Shown here: one piece after another, positions 25,475-27,087 of the stretch
How positions within the stretch are numbered: the first letter of the stretch is position 1
How the letters are laid out: every line of letters starts with the position of its first letter
Source of the DNA: JAOUEA01 sp031364965
GTDB lineage: Bacteria > Actinomycetota > UBA4738 > HRBIN12
Assembly: GCA_031364965.1 (NCBI GenBank)
Contig: JANLXF010000229.1
Span: 1 to 27,087, forward strand
DNA length: 27,087 bases
Direction: 5' to 3'
Position numbers and translations under genes: made by a program
Notes under the pieces: generated by a model
The model's database searches: none
What the model saw: only the letters and a program-made list of their open reading frames with translations
What the model was told of the DNA's origin: nothing

Positions 25475-26161
25475 TCAGTTGATCTCGATCATCTTCTCGC
25501 GTACGGCGTAGACGACCGCCTCCATGCGCGAGTGAAGATGCAGCTTCTCGAGGATGTTCCGGATGTGGTTCTTCACCGTGTTCTCGCTGATGAAGAGCTC
25601 CTTGGCGATGTCGCGGTTGTTCAGGCCTTGCGCGACGAGCCGCAGGACCTCCATCTCGCGGTCGGTGAGGCGTGGCGCCGGCATCTGCGGGCGCTCTTCG
25701 GCCGATTTCGACATCGCGGCGAACTCGGTGAGGAGCTTGGACGCCATCGAGGGCGAGATCCGCGACTGGCCGGCCCACACGCTCCGGATCGCGTCGGCGA
25801 CCTCTTCGATCGGGATCTCCTTGAGCAGGTAGCCGCTCGCGCCCGCCTTGATCGCGTCGTAGAGGTCGGCTTCTTCGTCGCTGATGGTGAGCATCAGGAT
25901 CTTGCAGTGCGGGAGCAGATCGCGGATCTCCCCCGCCGCCTCGATCCCCGATCGCTTCGGCATCCGCACGTCCATCAGCACGACGTCGGGAACGAGCTCC
26001 TCGGCCTTCTCGACGGCCTCCTGGCCGTCGGACGCTTCGCCGACGAGCTCGATGTCGGGCTCCTGCTGGAGCACCATCTCGAGACCCCGCCGGAACAACG
26101 CGTGGTCGTCAACGACCATCACACGCAGCCGTTCGACGTTCTCCGTGTCCTCGGTGCTCAC
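25475..26161 (-). CDS. NarL/FixJ-family response regulator
   Basis: This 228-residue regulator has an N-terminal receiver domain (Asp18-Asp19 in VVDDHALFRRG, phosphoacceptor Asp64 in VLMDVRMP, YLLKE lysine) and a C-terminal LuxR-type helix-turn-helix (LTDREMEVLRLVAQGLNNRDIAKELFISENTVKNH, broken here as LTDREMEVLRLVAQG then NNRDIAKELFISENTVKNH). The start is GTG 26161 with AAGGGG seven bases upstream. No histidine kinase is encoded in the window, so it is an orphan regulator or its kinase lies elsewhere. It sits between hpf and secA, and the DinB-like gene follows within two bases. Its targets are unknown. Confidence 0.95.
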   Translation of the reverse strand: MSTEDTENVERLRVMVVDDHALFRRGLEMVLQQEPDIELVGEASDGQEAVEKAEELVPDVVLMDVRMPKRSGIEAAGEIRDLLPHCKILMLTISDEEADLYDAIKAGASGYLLKEIPIEEVADAIRSVWAGQSRISPSMASKLLTEFAAMSKSAEERPQMPAPRLTDREMEVLRLVAQGLNNRDIAKELFISENTVKNHIRNILEKLHLHSRMEAVVYAVREKMIEIN

Positions 26162-26200
26162 CAGGTACCCCTTCTCGTGTCCCGAACCGTGCCGATCCGA

Positions 26201-26206
26201 GATCTA
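26201..26206 (-). promoter_or_regulatory. possible −10 (TAGATC) for the response regulator, overlapping the hpf stop
   Basis: TAGATC contains the hpf stop codon and lies 39 bases before GTG 26161. It departs from the TAnnnT pattern in the last base. The imperfect dyad TACCCC-TC-GGGGGTA (26205-26219, plus strand) abuts it and could be an operator. Confidence 0.3.
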
Positions 26207-26566
26207 CCCCTCGGGGGTATCGGCAGCTTCCGGGCTCAGGTGAGCGGATTCTAGCCCCCTGTGCAGGCGGCTGCGACGTTTCCCGCGGTGATCGCGCACC
26301 TGCCGTTCGAGCTTGTCGACGACCTCGTCGAGCGCGGACGGCACGTCGGAAGCCTCGGCGTGGGCCCGGAAGGTCTTGCGCGGGATGCGCAAGGCGGCCT
26401 CGACCCGCTTCATGCCGTCGGGCTTGGGGTGGTGCTCGGAGATGAACTCGACGTCGATCCGCGTGGTCCGGGGCTCGAGCCGTTCGAGCCGTGCGAGCTT
26501 GTGCTGCGCCGCCTGGCGCATCTCGTCGGTGATCGCGAGCCCTCGGCCGGTGTACGTGAGATCCAT
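26204..26566 (-). CDS. hpf: short-form ribosome hibernation factor (HPF/RaiA)
   Basis: This 120-residue protein of the S30AE family binds the decoding centre of idle ribosomes. The sequence DLTYTGRGLAITDEMRQ, IDVEFISEHHPKPDG and ALDEVVDKLERQVRDHRGKRR is the single S30AE domain, and a tail of about 20 residues ends with SPEAADTPEG. Usual actinobacterial HPFs are roughly twice as long because of a C-terminal dimerisation domain, which is absent; a TAG stop follows directly. ATG 26566 was chosen because the domain begins there; GAGGGG stands 12 bases upstream, a long spacing. The leader is long and structured. comF is the upstream neighbour, as often seen for raiA. Confidence 0.92.
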   Translation of the reverse strand: MDLTYTGRGLAITDEMRQAAQHKLARLERLEPRTTRIDVEFISEHHPKPDGMKRVEAALRIPRKTFRAHAEASDVPSALDEVVDKLERQVRDHRGKRRSRLHRGLESAHLSPEAADTPEG

Positions 26567-26568
26567 CG

Positions 26569-26597
26569 TGGCGCTCGTCCCCTCATGGTGCTCGTCC
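26569..26597. repeat. short direct repeat before hpf start
   Basis: GGACGAGC(A/G)CCA occurs twice on the minus strand (26597-26586 and 26580-26569), the second copy just before the ATG and the ribosome binding site between them. It may allow alternative pairing near the start. Confidence 0.6.
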
Positions 26598-26718
26598 GGT
26601 TGGGCGGGCTCCCGGCCGGCTGACCTGGTCTTTGCCCCCACACCCGCCTGCAGGGGCGCTCGCCCGCCGGGCACGCGGCCCGCGACTCCCGCCCTCTCCC
26701 GGTTGCCCGGGGCAGGAC
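26590..26718 (-). ncRNA. structured leader between comF and hpf, candidate raiA-motif RNA
   Basis: About 130 nt of GC-rich leader lie between a good promoter and hpf, with no coding frame I can support. Pairings visible by eye are TGCCCC (26714-26709) with GGGGCA (26638-26633), and GGCGGG (26648-26643) with CCCGCC (26608-26603). These two interleave and would make a pseudoknot; GUC/GAC extends the first, and local hairpins such as GGGCG-AG-CGCCC lie inside. The known raiA-motif RNA occurs upstream of raiA/hpf, next to comF, in Firmicutes and Actinobacteria, the same place and size class. I cannot check its consensus here, so the assignment is by position and foldability. Confidence 0.5.
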
Positions 26719-26722
26719 TTAC

Positions 26723-26751
26723 ATCTAAACCGCGCCATGCTCAGCGACCAA
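26723..26751 (-). promoter_or_regulatory. putative promoter of hpf and its leader RNA
   Basis: On the minus strand TTGGTC (26751-26746), 17 bases, then TTAGAT (26728-26723) give the best-spaced −35/−10 pair in the window. Transcription would begin near 26716, leaving a leader of about 150 nt. Confidence 0.55.
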
Positions 26752-26758
26752 CGGTCGC
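26744..26758. repeat. palindrome GCGACC-AAC-GGTCGC over the hpf −35
   Basis: Six-base arms around three bases overlap the suggested −35. This could be an operator, or a weak terminator for comF, whose stop is 36 bases away; no U-tract follows. Confidence 0.5.
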
Positions 26759-26793
26759 CTTACGTGGGTCGTTTCGCCCGCGACTGGCATCGA

Positions 26794-27087
26794 CTACCGG
26801 GGATGATCCCCGGGCAACCACAGACCCGATCGGGAGCCCGGTCGAGTATAGGCACGGGTGATGGCCCCGGGCGCGGCGCGCCCTGCGACGAGCAGGAACA
26901 CCGACCGGGCGCCCGCTTGCCGGAGCGCGACCGCACACGCGGCCGCGGTGGCGCCCGTGGTGAGCACGTCGTCGACCAGCAGCACGCGGGGCGGGCACGG
27001 CCGTCCTGTGGGCGCGAAGGCCCCCCGCATCGCGGTGCGGCGCTCGGCGGGCGACCGCCGCGCCTGCGGCCCGGTGGCGACCGCACG
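26794..27087 (-). CDS. comF: ComF-family phosphoribosyltransferase-like protein, 5' part beyond the window
   Basis: This is the last 97 codons of a ComF protein. The PRPP-binding motif VLLVDDVLTTGATAAACA is intact, and upstream QARRSPAERRTAMRGAFAP fits the family region just before it. The protein ends with a short tail after RAYTR. ComF-type proteins are cytoplasmic; in competent bacteria they help bring DNA in, but most actinobacterial copies are of unknown role. The neighbouring hpf leader and hpf support the classic comF-raiA order. The start and the N-terminal zinc-finger region are outside the window. Confidence 0.92.
   Translation of the reverse strand, partial: RAVATGPQARRSPAERRTAMRGAFAPTGRPCPPRVLLVDDVLTTGATAAACAVALRQAGARSVFLLVAGRAAPGAITRAYTRPGSRSGLWLPGDHPR

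Overview
The window is about 27 kb of very GC-rich chromosomal DNA with G/C-ending codons throughout. The order comF–hpf … secA–prfB … ftsE–ftsX–smpB–ssrA (all on the minus strand) is that of an actinobacterial chromosome. Together with a prfB that keeps the classic +1 frameshift and promoters of the TAnnnT type, it suggests a deep-branching, probably uncultured member of Actinomycetota. I cannot place it more finely. There is no transposase, integrase, CRISPR array, tRNA or rRNA, and no obvious horizontally acquired island.

Layout, left to right. (1) 1-3579, minus: an ureohydrolase (agmatinase-like) gene overlaps a SAM methyltransferase gene by 4 bp. A MoxR AAA+ ATPase and a DUF58 protein cut by the left edge follow. 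(2) 3678-4619, plus: a membrane-anchored endonuclease/exonuclease/phosphatase-fold protein. (3) 4629-7810, minus: two tandem paralogous phytoene-dehydrogenase-like FAD oxidoreductases, divergent from (4) 8043-11208, plus: a GcvT-like folate-dependent aminomethyltransferase/demethylase and a membrane-anchored alkaline-phosphatase-superfamily protein. The 232-bp region between (3) and (4) holds two TGAC-N5-GTCA palindromes and a G7-T-G7 tract. (5) 11205-12333, minus: an MBL-fold hydrolase and a small protein that looks like two fused Nfu_N modules, divergent from (6) 12372-14052, plus: aconitase X large and small subunits.

(7) 14100-20138: the conserved block ssrA (tmRNA), smpB, ftsX, ftsE and prfB on the minus strand, interrupted by a plus-strand YfhO-like membrane protein whose end overlaps prfB by 53 bp. 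(8) 20161-22839: secA. (9) 22933-26161, minus: a NarL/FixJ response regulator, a DinB-like protein, an AlsS-type acetolactate synthase and a GNAT acetyltransferase. (10) 26204-27087, minus: a short-form hibernation factor (hpf/raiA) preceded by a GC-rich, foldable leader, then the 3' part of comF. The leader lies exactly between comF and raiA, the place known for the raiA-motif noncoding RNA.

Common thread: many genes have a −10-like TAnnnT hexamer (TAGGCT, TAGACT, TAGCCT, TACGCT, TAGGAT) ending only 6-9 nt before the start codon, with no Shine-Dalgarno sequence. This implies widespread leaderless transcription. In three places the TAG of that hexamer is also the stop codon of the upstream gene. 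Housekeeping functions (ribosome rescue, termination, secretion, division, ribosome hibernation) are on the minus strand. The plus-strand genes look like accessory metabolic or envelope functions set between them.
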